Below are positions 17,523 to 25,847 of a stretch of 64,000 nucleotides of DNA, piece after piece. The notes beneath the pieces are model-generated. The model saw nothing but the letters and a program-made list of their open reading frames with translations, was not told the origin of the DNA and searched no databases. A program made the translations under genes and the position numbers. How positions within the stretch are numbered: the stretch's first letter is position 1; each line of letters opens with the position of its first letter. The stretch is from positions 806,001-870,000 of the forward strand of contig NZ_CP195100.1 in the NCBI RefSeq assembly GCF_051175315.1. Direction: 5' to 3'. This stretch comes from Tundrisphaera sp051175315 (GTDB lineage Bacteria; Planctomycetota; Planctomycetia; Isosphaerales; Isosphaeraceae).

Positions 17523-18890
17523 TCAGGCGTGGGTCCAGGGGGCGCGATACTCGTAGTCGAGCATCGCGTTGGCCTGGTCGTTGTTGGTGAACCGCTCGGC
17601 CTCGGCGTCCCAGTCGAGCCGGGCCCGGGTGGCCAGGGCGATGTTCGCGAGCAGGGCGAAGGTCGTCGAGCGGTGGCCGATCTCGACGTCGGCGTTGGGC
17701 TTCGCCCGCGACTTCACGCAGTCGAGGAAGTTGCGGGCGTGGGCCTGGTCCAGCCCGACTTCGTCCTTGTCGGCCGCCACGACCTGGGGCTTCCGCTTCG
17801 GCTTGGGATCCTGGAAGTGCCCGCCCTTGTCCGGCACGATCTCCAGCCGCCTGGGGTTGCCCCGGACCGTGCCCAGGGTGCCGCGCAGCTCGATCTCCCC
17901 TTCCTCGATCCCGGTGTAGCTGCTGGCCTCGTAGGTGCCGAAGGTCATCAGCATCCCGGACGGCATCTCGAAGATGATCTCCGCCGTGTCGGGGATCGTC
18001 CGCGAGTCCTTCACGGCGTAGACACCCCCGTGCGCCGAGACCGATTTCGGGGCCGTCTCGCCCGACAGCCAGCGCATCGCGTCGATGTAGTGGACGCCCC
18101 AGTTGGCGATCTGCGACGAGTAGTCCTTCCACCACCGGAACTTGTACGGGAGGATGCTCTCATTGAACGGCCGCGACGCCCGGGGGCCCTGCCAGAGGTC
18201 CCAATCCAGCCCCTGGGGCGGTTCGGAGTCGGGATGGAGCCCGATCCCGCCCGGCATCATGTTGCTGGCATAGCAGGCCCGGCCCCCGGTGATCTTGCCG
18301 ATCGCCCCGTCCCGGATCATCTCGGCCATCTTGGCGAAAAGCGGGGAGGACCGCCGGTGCGTCCCGACCTGGACGACGCGGTCGTGCTTCCGCGCGGCAT
18401 CGACGATCCGACGCCCCTCGCGGATCGTCATCGACAGCGGCTTCTCGACGTACACGTCCTTGCCCGCGGCGCAGGCCTCGATCGCCTGGATCGCGTGCCA
18501 GTGGTCGGGCGTGGCGATGATGACCGCGTCGACGTCCTTCCGGTCCAGCAGGCGACGGTAATCCTTGACCCGATCCACCGGCCCGCCGAAATCCGGTTGC
18601 GCCTTCGGGACGCGGGCCCCGAGCTCCTTGAACCGGGGGTCGATCCGGTCGTAATGGCCGTGGAGGTAGGGCTCGTACACGTCGGCCAGCGCGACGATCC
18701 GGGCGTCGGGATTGGCGCAGAAGCCGTTCAGGACCTGGACGCCCCGATTCCCCACGCCGACGCAGGCGACGTTGATCCGGTCGTTCGCCCCGACGATCCG
18801 CGCACCCATCGCAGGGATCGGGATCGATCCCGATGCGGCCACGGCCAATGCCGCACCGGAGAATCCGCGACGGCTCAGTCGGTCATTCAT
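17523..18890 (-). CDS. Gfo/Idh/MocA oxidoreductase with Tat signal
   Basis: This 455-residue protein starts with a twin-arginine leader (LSRRGFSGAALAVAASG). The dinucleotide-binding fold begins RINVACVGVGNRG. EKPLSMTIREG carries the catalytic Lys-Pro motif, and a GVHYIDAMRWLSG helix follows. It is a typical planctomycete glycosidase-like or dehydrogenase-like Gfo/Idh/MocA protein that would be folded with NAD(P) before Tat export. It is divergently arranged with a close relative at 19173 and converges on the one at 16449. Substrate unknown. Confidence 0.9.
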   Translation of the reverse strand: MNDRLSRRGFSGAALAVAASGSIPIPAMGARIVGANDRINVACVGVGNRGVQVLNGFCANPDARIVALADVYEPYLHGHYDRIDPRFKELGARVPKAQPDFGGPVDRVKDYRRLLDRKDVDAVIIATPDHWHAIQAIEACAAGKDVYVEKPLSMTIREGRRIVDAARKHDRVVQVGTHRRSSPLFAKMAEMIRDGAIGKITGGRACYASNMMPGGIGLHPDSEPPQGLDWDLWQGPRASRPFNESILPYKFRWWKDYSSQIANWGVHYIDAMRWLSGETAPKSVSAHGGVYAVKDSRTIPDTAEIIFEMPSGMLMTFGTYEASSYTGIEEGEIELRGTLGTVRGNPRRLEIVPDKGGHFQDPKPKRKPQVVAADKDEVGLDQAHARNFLDCVKSRAKPNADVEIGHRSTTFALLANIALATRARLDWDAEAERFTNNDQANAMLDYEYRAPWTHA

Positions 18891-19172
18891 CGCACGCGCT
18901 CCAAGGGAACCTCGGGATCGTTTCGGATTGCGATCACGGTAGCCCGGCCGGTGCCGTGCGGCAAGCATTGATCGGAGAGCGTGGGGCCGGTTGCTCCTGA
19001 TGGGGGAACGGCGTGGCGGATCGAGCCGACGAACCGGGGGAGATTGTTTGCGATCCGCGCAGGTCCGATGCACAATGACCCATACCACCCTCGGCCACGA
19101 CCGAAACAGACGACGGACGCCCGACGAGGGCGGGCGGTCCGATCTCCCTGTCGCCTCCGGAGGATCGATCTC

Positions 19173-20540
19173 ATGGGTTCCGACGCGAAGACGCCTCGCC
19201 GCGAGTTCCTCCGAACGGGCGGGGCCATCGCCGCCGCCGGCTATGCCTTCCCGACGATCGTGAGCGGCCGGGCCCTGGGCGGCGCCGACGTGGCCCCGGC
19301 CAGCGAGCGCATCCGGGTGGGGATCATCGGCACCGGCCTCCAGGGGATCTTCAACCTCAAGGAAGTGATGAAGCAGAAGGCGGCCGACGTCGTGGCCGTC
19401 TGCGACGTCGACAAGAACCACCTCGCCGAAGGCAAGAAGATCGCCGAGGCCGGCGACAAGAAGAACTCGCCGGCCGGCGACCGCAAGATCGCCGCCTTCA
19501 GCGACTATCGCCGGATGCTCGACGACAAGACCATCGACGCCGTGCTGGTCGCCACCCCGGACCACTGGCACGCCCTGGCCACCGTCGATGCCTGCATCGC
19601 CGGCAAGGACGTCTACTGCGAGAAGCCCCTCAGCCTGACCGTGGCCGAGGGCCAGACGATGGTGGACGTCGCCCGCAAGCACAACCGGATCGTCCAGACC
19701 GGCAGCCAGCAGCGCTCGGACAAGTCGTTCCGCCTGGCCTGCGAACTGGTCCGCTCCGGGAAGATCGGCAAGGTCAAGCAGGTGAAGGTGAGCCTGCCCA
19801 AGGTCAACTTCAAAGGCGACGCCGTCCCCGATAGCGCCCCGCCCCCCGAACTGGATTATAACTTCTGGCTCGGCGCCGCCCCGGAGCGTCCCTACAACGA
19901 GAAGCGCGTCCATTACCTGTTCCGGTTCTTCTGGGACTACAGCGGCGGCCAGATGACCAACTTCGGGGCCCACCACCTCGACATCGCCCAGTGGGGCCTG
20001 GGCCGCGACGAGAGCGGGCCGACCACCATCGAGGCCACCGCCCGGTTCAACCAGAAGGGCCTGTTCGAGGTCGCCGAGACCAGCGAGATCACCTACACCT
20101 ACGACGACGGCGTGAAGATCCTCTGCTCGCAGGGCACCCAGGGCGGCGCCAGCGTGATCTTCGAGGGGGAGAAGGGCTCGATCTCGGTGTCGCGCGGCGA
20201 CAAGATTACCTCGAACCCGCCCGAGATCCTCAAGGAAGCCCTCGGTCCCAAGGACGTCCACCTCTACGTCAGCAACAACCACCACGAGAACTGGCTCGAC
20301 TGCATCAAGACGCGCAAGCTGCCGATCTGCGACGTCGCCATCGGCCACCGCTCGGCCACCGTCTGCCATCTCGGCAACATCGCCATCCGGGTCGGCCACA
20401 AGATCACCTGGGACCCGACCGCCCAGACAATCGTCGGCGATGCCGAGGCCGCCAAGATGCTCTCCCGCCCCTATCGGGCCCCCTGGCACCTGCCCGAGCC
20501 CTCCACCTCGGCCAAGGCCGGCTCCCCCACCCGCGCCTGA
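19173..20540 (+). CDS. Gfo/Idh/MocA oxidoreductase with Tat signal
   Basis: This 455-residue protein has a GGAGG ribosome-binding site about 10 bases before its ATG and a twin-arginine leader (PRREFLRTGGAIAAAGYAFP). The Rossmann motif is RVGIIGTGLQG, and CEKPLSLTVAEG carries the conserved Lys-Pro. NFGAHHLDIAQWGLG is the histidine-containing helix of the substrate domain. It is the divergent partner of the gene at 17523-18890 and the same length, which suggests a duplicated pair acting on related sugars in the periplasm. A strong hairpin follows the stop. Confidence 0.9.
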   Translation: MGSDAKTPRREFLRTGGAIAAAGYAFPTIVSGRALGGADVAPASERIRVGIIGTGLQGIFNLKEVMKQKAADVVAVCDVDKNHLAEGKKIAEAGDKKNSPAGDRKIAAFSDYRRMLDDKTIDAVLVATPDHWHALATVDACIAGKDVYCEKPLSLTVAEGQTMVDVARKHNRIVQTGSQQRSDKSFRLACELVRSGKIGKVKQVKVSLPKVNFKGDAVPDSAPPPELDYNFWLGAAPERPYNEKRVHYLFRFFWDYSGGQMTNFGAHHLDIAQWGLGRDESGPTTIEATARFNQKGLFEVAETSEITYTYDDGVKILCSQGTQGGASVIFEGEKGSISVSRGDKITSNPPEILKEALGPKDVHLYVSNNHHENWLDCIKTRKLPICDVAIGHRSATVCHLGNIAIRVGHKITWDPTAQTIVGDAEAAKMLSRPYRAPWHLPEPSTSAKAGSPTRA

Positions 20541-20567
20541 CCGGCGGGCTTCGAGATCATCATGCGA

Positions 20568-20607
20568 AACGCCCGCTCGCCCCGAGTCATCGGGGCGGGC
20601 GGGCGTT
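20568..20607. terminator. Bidirectional terminator-like hairpin
   Basis: Arms 20568-20584 and 20591-20607 form a 17-bp stem with one G-T pair and a 6-nt loop. It lies between the stop of the Gfo/Idh/MocA gene (20540) and the end of the respiratory operon (20641), where two transcripts converge. Confidence 0.6.
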
Positions 20608-20640
20608 CGCGTTGGTCGAGATCGGGGGGCCGGGCCTCGA

Positions 20641-20955
20641 TCACTTGCCGGGCATGGAGAACCAGTCGCGGCTGCGATAGTCGGTCAGGGTCAGGGCGAA
20701 CAGGATGATCATCCAGATCAGGGCCGAACTGGCGAATACCCAGGTCACCTTGTCGCTATCCCGGACGTGCATGAAGAACAGGACGATCATCATAGCCTTG
20801 ATGATCGCGATGGTCATCGCCACGAGGATGTTCAGGTAGCCGGGGAACGGGATATACGCGGCGATGACGGTGAGTACCAGGAGGACCATCAGCGCCGCGA
20901 ATATCTTGAAATAGAGCGGCTTGTGCGAATGGTACGTCGTGGAATGGGCGGTCAT
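20641..20955 (-). CDS. ctaF: Cytochrome c oxidase subunit IV family protein
   Basis: This 104-residue protein has three membrane segments (about 20-40, 43-63 and 73-93) with the FMHVRDSDK motif between the second and third, typical of bacterial cytochrome c oxidase subunit IV. It is the last gene of the act-sco-cta operon, 51 bases after subunit III. The ATG at 20955 is preferred to an upstream in-frame start because it gives the usual length. It is an accessory subunit of the caa3 oxygen reductase in the inner membrane. Confidence 0.85.
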   Translation of the reverse strand: MTAHSTTYHSHKPLYFKIFAALMVLLVLTVIAAYIPFPGYLNILVAMTIAIIKAMMIVLFFMHVRDSDKVTWVFASSALIWMIILFALTLTDYRSRDWFSMPGK

Positions 20956-21006
20956 GCGAGTCCTCGTCGTCGCTCGGTGGGTGAGGGGATCCGTCAAGGA
21001 CGCCGA

Positions 21007-21834
21007 TCACACCTTGTGATTGACGTCGATCAGGTAGAGGAGCGGGAACAGGAAGACCCACACCAGGTCCACGAAGTGCCAGTACAGGCCCAGGGACTCG
21101 ACCGTCGTGCCGTCGACCCGCTTCGAGCGGTGGATCAGGTAGGCCATCACCCCCAGGGCCGCGATCCCGATCGCCATGTGCAGGGCGTGGAGCCCGGTCA
21201 TGGCGAAGTAGATCACGAAGAACATCTCGGTGTGCTTCTCGGTGTCCTGGTGGACCTTGGCGCGATGCGAGCCGGACTCGTGCGAGGAGGCGTCCGCATG
21301 GGCCTCGCCGGCGGCATGGGCCTCGCCGGCGGCATGCGGGTCGACGCCGGAGGTCTTGGACGGGATGATCTCGGGATTCCAAAGGACGCCCGGGATCAGC
21401 CCTTCCTTGTAGTCGACGTAGTACTCGCGTGCCTTGACGCCGAGGAACAGCGTCCCCAGCGCCATGGTCAGGAACAAGAACTGGTTGACCTGCTTGCGCT
21501 GACCGAACTTGGCGTAGTCGACGGCCAGGGCCATCGTGAGGCTGCTGACCAGCAGGGCCCCCGTGTTGAGGGCCCCGAGCGTGGTGTTCAGTAGGTTGCT
21601 GGCCTCGGCGAACCCGTCGAAGAACTTCCAGCGGAACAGGATGTAGGCCATGAACAGGCCGCTGAAGAACATGACCTCGGTGGCCAGGAACGTCCACATC
21701 CCGAGCTTGGTCGACTCGTTCTGCTGGGCCAGGTCTTCGAAGTGCGACAGCAGGATGGCGCCGTCGGGGTGGACGACGTCGCGGGCGTGCTCCTGGCTGG
21801 TCTGGGCATCGCTGGGGGAGATGGCGTTAGACAC
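21007..21834 (-). CDS. ctaE: Cytochrome c oxidase subunit III
   Basis: This 275-residue protein is subunit III of the heme-copper oxidase. Conserved features are KLGMWTFLATEVMFFSGLF, the FFVIYFAMTGLHALHM helix and a C-terminal HFVDLVWVFLFPLLYL helix. I place the start at a GTG (21834), because an AGGAGG ribosome-binding site lies 7 bases before it and it overlaps the end of ctaD by 8 bases; an ATG 21 bases earlier lacks such a site. The loop near residues 155-200 is His/Glu-rich and contains a duplicated AAGEAH unit. Confidence 0.9.
   Translation of the reverse strand: MSNAISPSDAQTSQEHARDVVHPDGAILLSHFEDLAQQNESTKLGMWTFLATEVMFFSGLFMAYILFRWKFFDGFAEASNLLNTTLGALNTGALLVSSLTMALAVDYAKFGQRKQVNQFLFLTMALGTLFLGVKAREYYVDYKEGLIPGVLWNPEIIPSKTSGVDPHAAGEAHAAGEAHADASSHESGSHRAKVHQDTEKHTEMFFVIYFAMTGLHALHMAIGIAALGVMAYLIHRSKRVDGTTVESLGLYWHFVDLVWVFLFPLLYLIDVNHKV
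21296..21331. repeat. Two tandem 18-bp units inside ctaE
   Basis: The 18-base unit gcatgggcctcgccggcg occurs twice in a row (21296-21313 and 21314-21331), followed by a partial third gcatg. On the coding strand it duplicates a His-Ala-Ala-Gly-Glu-Ala unit in an extramembrane loop, so it keeps frame. It looks like replication slippage. Confidence 0.85.
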
Positions 21835-23467
21835 TCGGACCCTCCTGGAGCTCATACTCGTACGGGCCGTCGGTGACGATCGGGATTTCTTCGAAGTTGT
21901 GGGCGGTGGGAGGGGACGGCAGGTTCCACTCCAGGCCCCGGGCGTCCCAGGGATTCGGCCCGGCCACCTTGCCGAACTTCAACGAAAGCAGGAGGTAGCT
22001 CAAGGGCAGAAGGTACCCGACCGCCAGGATCGAGGCGCCCGCCGACGACAGGACGTTGAGGACCTGGAACTCGGCCGGGTACTCGTGATACCGGCGCGGC
22101 ATGCCCAGGTAGCCGAGCAGGAACTGCGGGAAGAACGTCAGGTTGAACCCGACGAACACCAGCAGGGCCGACAGCTTGCCCCAGATCTCGGGGTACATCC
22201 GGCCGGTGATCTTGGGCCACCAGAAGTGGATCCCGCCCAGGTAGGCCATCACCGTCCCGCCCACCATGATGTAGTGGAAGTGGGCCACCACGAAGTAGGT
22301 GTCGTGGACGTGGATGTCGATGGCGAGGGTCGCCACCACCAGCCCGGTCAGGCCGCCGACGGTGAACAGGCCGATGTAGCCCAGGGCGTAGAGCATCGGC
22401 GTGTCGTACGAGATCGAGCCCTTGTAGAGGGTCGTGGTCCAGTTGAAGACCTTGATCCCCGACGGGATGGCGATCAGGAAGCTGAGGACCGAGAACACGA
22501 TCCCGGCGTACATCGACTGGCCGCTCACGAACATGTGGTGGCCCCAGACCAGGAAGCCCAGGACCGCGATGGCGATCATCGCCGCCGCCATGAACCGGTA
22601 GCCGAAGATCTTCCGCCGCGAGAAGCAGGGGATCAGCTCGTTGATCACCCCGAAGCCCGGGAGGATCATGATGTACACGGCGGGGTGCGAGTAGAACCAG
22701 AACAGGTGCTGGAACAGGATCGGGTCGCCGCCCAGGGCCGGGTCGAAGATGCCGACCCCGAGGACCCGCTCCAGCGCCAGCAGGACGATCGTGACCGCCA
22801 GGACCGGCGTGCCCAGGACCATCACGATGCTGGTCGCATACTCGGCCCAGACGAACAGCGGCAGGCGGAACCAGGTCATCCCCGGCGCCCGCATCTTGTG
22901 GACGGTGACGATGAAGTTCAGCCCGGTCAGGATCGACGAGAAGCCGACGATGAACACGCCCAGGGCGGCGAGCATCACGTTGGTATTCGAGTAGATCGAG
23001 CTGTACGGGGTGTAGAACGTCCAGCCGGTGTCGATGCCGCCGTTGAGGATCGCGGCGATCGTGAACAGCCCGCCGATCATGTAGACGTACCAGCTCAGCA
23101 GGTTGAGCCGGGGGAACGCCAGGTCGCGCGCCCCGATCATGATCGGCAGGAGGAAGTTCCCCAGGACCGCCGGGATCGACGGGACCATGAAGAAGAACAC
23201 CATCACGATCCCGTGGAGCGTGAACATCCGGTTGTACACTTCCGACCGCAGCACGTCGCCGGTCGGGGTCGCCAGTTCCAGCCGCATCAGGGTGGCCGCG
23301 GCCCCCCCGATGAAGAAGAACAGGGTGATGGAGATCATGTACAGCAGGCCGATCCGCTTGTGGTCGACGGTGAGCAACCACGACTTCACGGTATGGCCGG
23401 CGGTCAGGTAATTATCCTTGGGGATCTCGTAATCGAGCTCCGTCATGGGCCGTTCGAGTACGCTCAT
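21827..23467 (-). CDS. ctaD: Cytochrome c oxidase subunit I, A2 type
   Basis: This 546-residue protein is the catalytic subunit that reduces O2 and pumps protons. Heme a ligands are H85 (TLHGIVM) and H398; the heme a3 ligand is H396 (VAHFHY). CuB ligands are H261 and the pair H310/H311 (WGHHMF), with the cross-linking Tyr at 265. The motif around CuB is Y259-S-H-P-A-V-Y265, not GHPEVY. Absence of the Glu and presence of Tyr-Ser is the signature of A2-type oxidases such as the Thermus and Rhodothermus caa3 enzymes. The start ATG at 23467 overlaps the ctaC stop as ATGA. Confidence 0.95.
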   Translation of the reverse strand: MSVLERPMTELDYEIPKDNYLTAGHTVKSWLLTVDHKRIGLLYMISITLFFFIGGAAATLMRLELATPTGDVLRSEVYNRMFTLHGIVMVFFFMVPSIPAVLGNFLLPIMIGARDLAFPRLNLLSWYVYMIGGLFTIAAILNGGIDTGWTFYTPYSSIYSNTNVMLAALGVFIVGFSSILTGLNFIVTVHKMRAPGMTWFRLPLFVWAEYATSIVMVLGTPVLAVTIVLLALERVLGVGIFDPALGGDPILFQHLFWFYSHPAVYIMILPGFGVINELIPCFSRRKIFGYRFMAAAMIAIAVLGFLVWGHHMFVSGQSMYAGIVFSVLSFLIAIPSGIKVFNWTTTLYKGSISYDTPMLYALGYIGLFTVGGLTGLVVATLAIDIHVHDTYFVVAHFHYIMVGGTVMAYLGGIHFWWPKITGRMYPEIWGKLSALLVFVGFNLTFFPQFLLGYLGMPRRYHEYPAEFQVLNVLSSAGASILAVGYLLPLSYLLLSLKFGKVAGPNPWDARGLEWNLPSPPTAHNFEEIPIVTDGPYEYELQEGPSV

Positions 23468-24432
23468 TTCGCGGTCCCCTCCTTCCGCCCGATCGACTTG
23501 ATGTATTCCATGATCTGGAGCAGCTCGTCCTCCTTGAGGACGTCCTGATAAGACGGCATGACCGGCTCGAACCCGGCCACGACCTTCGACTTGGGGAGGA
23601 GGATGGAATCGCGGATGTACATGTCGTCGGCGGTCACGAACGTGACGTCCTTGCCGTCCATGACCGGCACCTGGCCGCCGTAGACGCCGGCCAGCTTGGG
23701 GGCCCGGAACTCGGAGTTCTCGCCGTGGCAGCCGGTGCAGTGGTACTTCTCGAACAGCCGCGCCCCCTCCGAGGCCATCGTGGGCCGGGAGTCGCTGCCG
23801 TCGCCGTTGGGGCCCTTGAGCCACTTCTCATACTCGGCCGGCTCCATCACCACGGCCCAGCCGCCCATCCGCGAGTGGTCCGTGCCGCAGTACTCGGCGC
23901 AGAACAGGTGATAGCGGCCCGGCTTGGTCGGTTCGAACCAGGCCGAGGTCAGCCGCCCCGGAAGCACGTCCTGCTTCATCCGGAAGGCCGGGATGTAGAA
24001 GCTGTGGATCACGTCCTGCGAGGTCATCAGCAGCCGGACCGGCTTGCCCGCCGGCAGGTGGATCTCGTTGATCTCGCTCCGCCCCTGCGGGTGGCGGACC
24101 TTCCACATCCACTGCTTGCCGACCACGTAGATGTCCGACGCGTTCTTGGGCGGGTTGAACATCTCGAAGAAGACTTGCATGCCGAGCACGAAGATGACCA
24201 TCACGATCCCGAGCGGGCCGACGATCCAGAGCAGCTCGAGCTTGATGTTATGGCTGACCGGGTGAGATCGGTCGACGTCCGAACCCTTGCGGTAGCGGAT
24301 CGCGAAGAACGTGACGAGCAACGCGATCAGGGCCGTGAAGAAGATCGAGATCCCGATCACGACGAAGTAGACGGCGTCGACGCGCCCGGAAAGGGTCGAG
24401 GCACTTTCCGGGAAAAGTGGAAATGACCACAT
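23464..24432 (-). CDS. ctaC: Cytochrome c oxidase subunit II with fused cytochrome c (caa3 type)
   Basis: This 322-residue protein has two N-terminal membrane helices (about 20-46 and 65-90), then a cupredoxin domain. The CuA site is H143, C178, C182, H186 and M189 (CAEYCGTDHSRM). After ~residue 215 comes a cytochrome c domain with heme motif CTGCH at 232-236 and a methionine-bearing tail. The fusion makes it caa3-type, so it can take electrons from ACIII directly or from ActE. It is one base downstream of sco and overlaps ctaD by 4 bases. Confidence 0.95.
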   Translation of the reverse strand: MWSFPLFPESASTLSGRVDAVYFVVIGISIFFTALIALLVTFFAIRYRKGSDVDRSHPVSHNIKLELLWIVGPLGIVMVIFVLGMQVFFEMFNPPKNASDIYVVGKQWMWKVRHPQGRSEINEIHLPAGKPVRLLMTSQDVIHSFYIPAFRMKQDVLPGRLTSAWFEPTKPGRYHLFCAEYCGTDHSRMGGWAVVMEPAEYEKWLKGPNGDGSDSRPTMASEGARLFEKYHCTGCHGENSEFRAPKLAGVYGGQVPVMDGKDVTFVTADDMYIRDSILLPKSKVVAGFEPVMPSYQDVLKEDELLQIMEYIKSIGRKEGTAK

Positions 24433-24433
24433 G

Positions 24434-25360
24434 TTAAGAAATCACCGGTCCTGGAGGGAGTTCGGGGAACCTGGCCTTGCTCGCCCGGGCCATCCGTCGA
24501 TCGCGCCTGAGCATCACGAGGAGGAAGCCACCCAGGGTCAGGGCGGTGGCGATCCCGAGGGCGCGGATCACGTTCATGATCGCGAAGGTGTATTTACCGG
24601 TCGCCGGGTCGTAGTCGTAGCAGAACAGGAGCACCTGCTTGATCGGCGACCCGATCTTGCCGATCGAGGAGTCCATCAACGCAAACTCGATCTCGCGGGC
24701 CTCGGGCTCGACGCCGTAGATGTAGCGCGAGACCCTGCCGTTCTTGGTTAGGAAGACCATCCCGGCCGCGTGGGCGTACTTGCCGGTCTGAGCGCTGTAG
24801 GAGAACTGGAAGCCGACCGACCTGGCGAGGCTCGCGATCGCGGCCTTGTCCCCGGTCAGGAAGTGCCAGCCCTCGGCGGCCCCTTCGCGGTTGTACCGCC
24901 TCACATAGGTGGTCTTCTGCTTCAGCGCCCGCTCCGGGGTCTCGTTCGGGTCGATGCTCACGTTGATGACGTCGAATTCCTTGCCGATCGAGTACCTGAG
25001 CGGCCGGAGGCTGCGGGCCAGGCCGCCCAGGACCTGCGAGCACAGCAACGGGCAGTCGGCGTAGCTCATCGTCAGGATCACCGGCCGGCGGCCGAAGTAA
25101 TCGGAGAGCTGGACCTCGCGTCCGGACTCGTCGCGGAACTTCAAGGTGAGCGGGATCTGCGAATCGAGCTTCTGATCGAACTTCACGTCGGCGAGGGCCC
25201 CGCCGGGCTGGGCGACCGCGGCGGAATCGAATCCCGCCACGATCAGGCCCATCGCGACCAGCAACGACCCCAGGCCCGCGCGAGGACCCGCACCCGCCGC
25301 GCGGCGGGGCCGGGCGGCTCGGGTTGCGCGGATCTCGGTTGGGGCGGCGAGGCGGTTCAT
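24434..25360 (-). CDS. sco: SCO1/SenC-family copper chaperone
   Basis: This 308-residue protein delivers copper to the CuA site of subunit II. It has an Arg-rich N-terminus with a hydrophobic leader (about 28-50), a thioredoxin-like domain with copper-binding C103 and C107 (CPLLC) and H197 in KYAHAAGMVF, and an extra C-terminal membrane helix (about 265-288) after which the tail is positively charged. The start at 25360 gives the leader; longer in-frame starts run into the neighbouring gene. Its place between the ACIII and oxidase genes fits its role in oxidase assembly. Confidence 0.9.
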   Translation of the reverse strand: MNRLAAPTEIRATRAARPRRAAGAGPRAGLGSLLVAMGLIVAGFDSAAVAQPGGALADVKFDQKLDSQIPLTLKFRDESGREVQLSDYFGRRPVILTMSYADCPLLCSQVLGGLARSLRPLRYSIGKEFDVINVSIDPNETPERALKQKTTYVRRYNREGAAEGWHFLTGDKAAIASLARSVGFQFSYSAQTGKYAHAAGMVFLTKNGRVSRYIYGVEPEAREIEFALMDSSIGKIGSPIKQVLLFCYDYDPATGKYTFAIMNVIRALGIATALTLGGFLLVMLRRDRRMARASKARFPELPPGPVIS

Positions 25361-25385
25361 GGGAATTCCTTGGGTGCTAGGCCGT

Positions 25386-25844
25386 TTACGGCGTCGCCTT
25401 GTACGGCTCGGAACGCGCGGGATAGGCCAGTTCCTTGGGCCGCTCCGGCGGATTGGGGCGGACCGGGAGACCTTTCCTGGCGACGACATCGATGGCCCGG
25501 GCGAGCGGGATCCGCTGCGCCCCGGTCTTCTTGTCGACGCCGTAGCTCTCCAGGATCGCGTCCTCCTGGGCATACATTTCGAGCATGTCCTTGGTGGTGT
25601 CGCGCTGGAGCTGCGGGGCGTACGGCTGGTTCTGGTCCCGCATCACGTCGTCGAATTTCGGGACGTTCGCCGAGGCCGATTGCGGGAAGTAGTACACCGT
25701 CATGATCGTCCGCATGACGTACTGGACCGCCCCCCCGAACAGGAGGAGGCCCACCACGAAGTAGACAATCGGCTTCAGGGCCAGGTCGCGAGTCTCATAC
25801 CCGGGACCGCGGTCCGGCGCTTCGGAACGGGGCGAATGGTCCAT
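25386..25844 (-). CDS. Single-span membrane protein of the ACIII/caa3 operon
   Basis: This 152-residue protein is not a named ACIII or oxidase subunit. It has one membrane segment at about 26-46 (PIVYFVVGLLLFGGAVQYVM) and a soluble part with RIPLARAIDVVARKGLPVRP near 108-127. A similar short motif occurs in small proteins of ACIII operons in other phyla, as far as I recall. It sits 3 bases after actF and 25 bases before sco. A structural or assembly role in the ACIII-oxidase supercomplex is an inference from position. Confidence 0.65.
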   Translation of the reverse strand: MDHSPRSEAPDRGPGYETRDLALKPIVYFVVGLLLFGGAVQYVMRTIMTVYYFPQSASANVPKFDDVMRDQNQPYAPQLQRDTTKDMLEMYAQEDAILESYGVDKKTGAQRIPLARAIDVVARKGLPVRPNPPERPKELAYPARSEPYKATP

Positions 25845-25847
25845 GGG

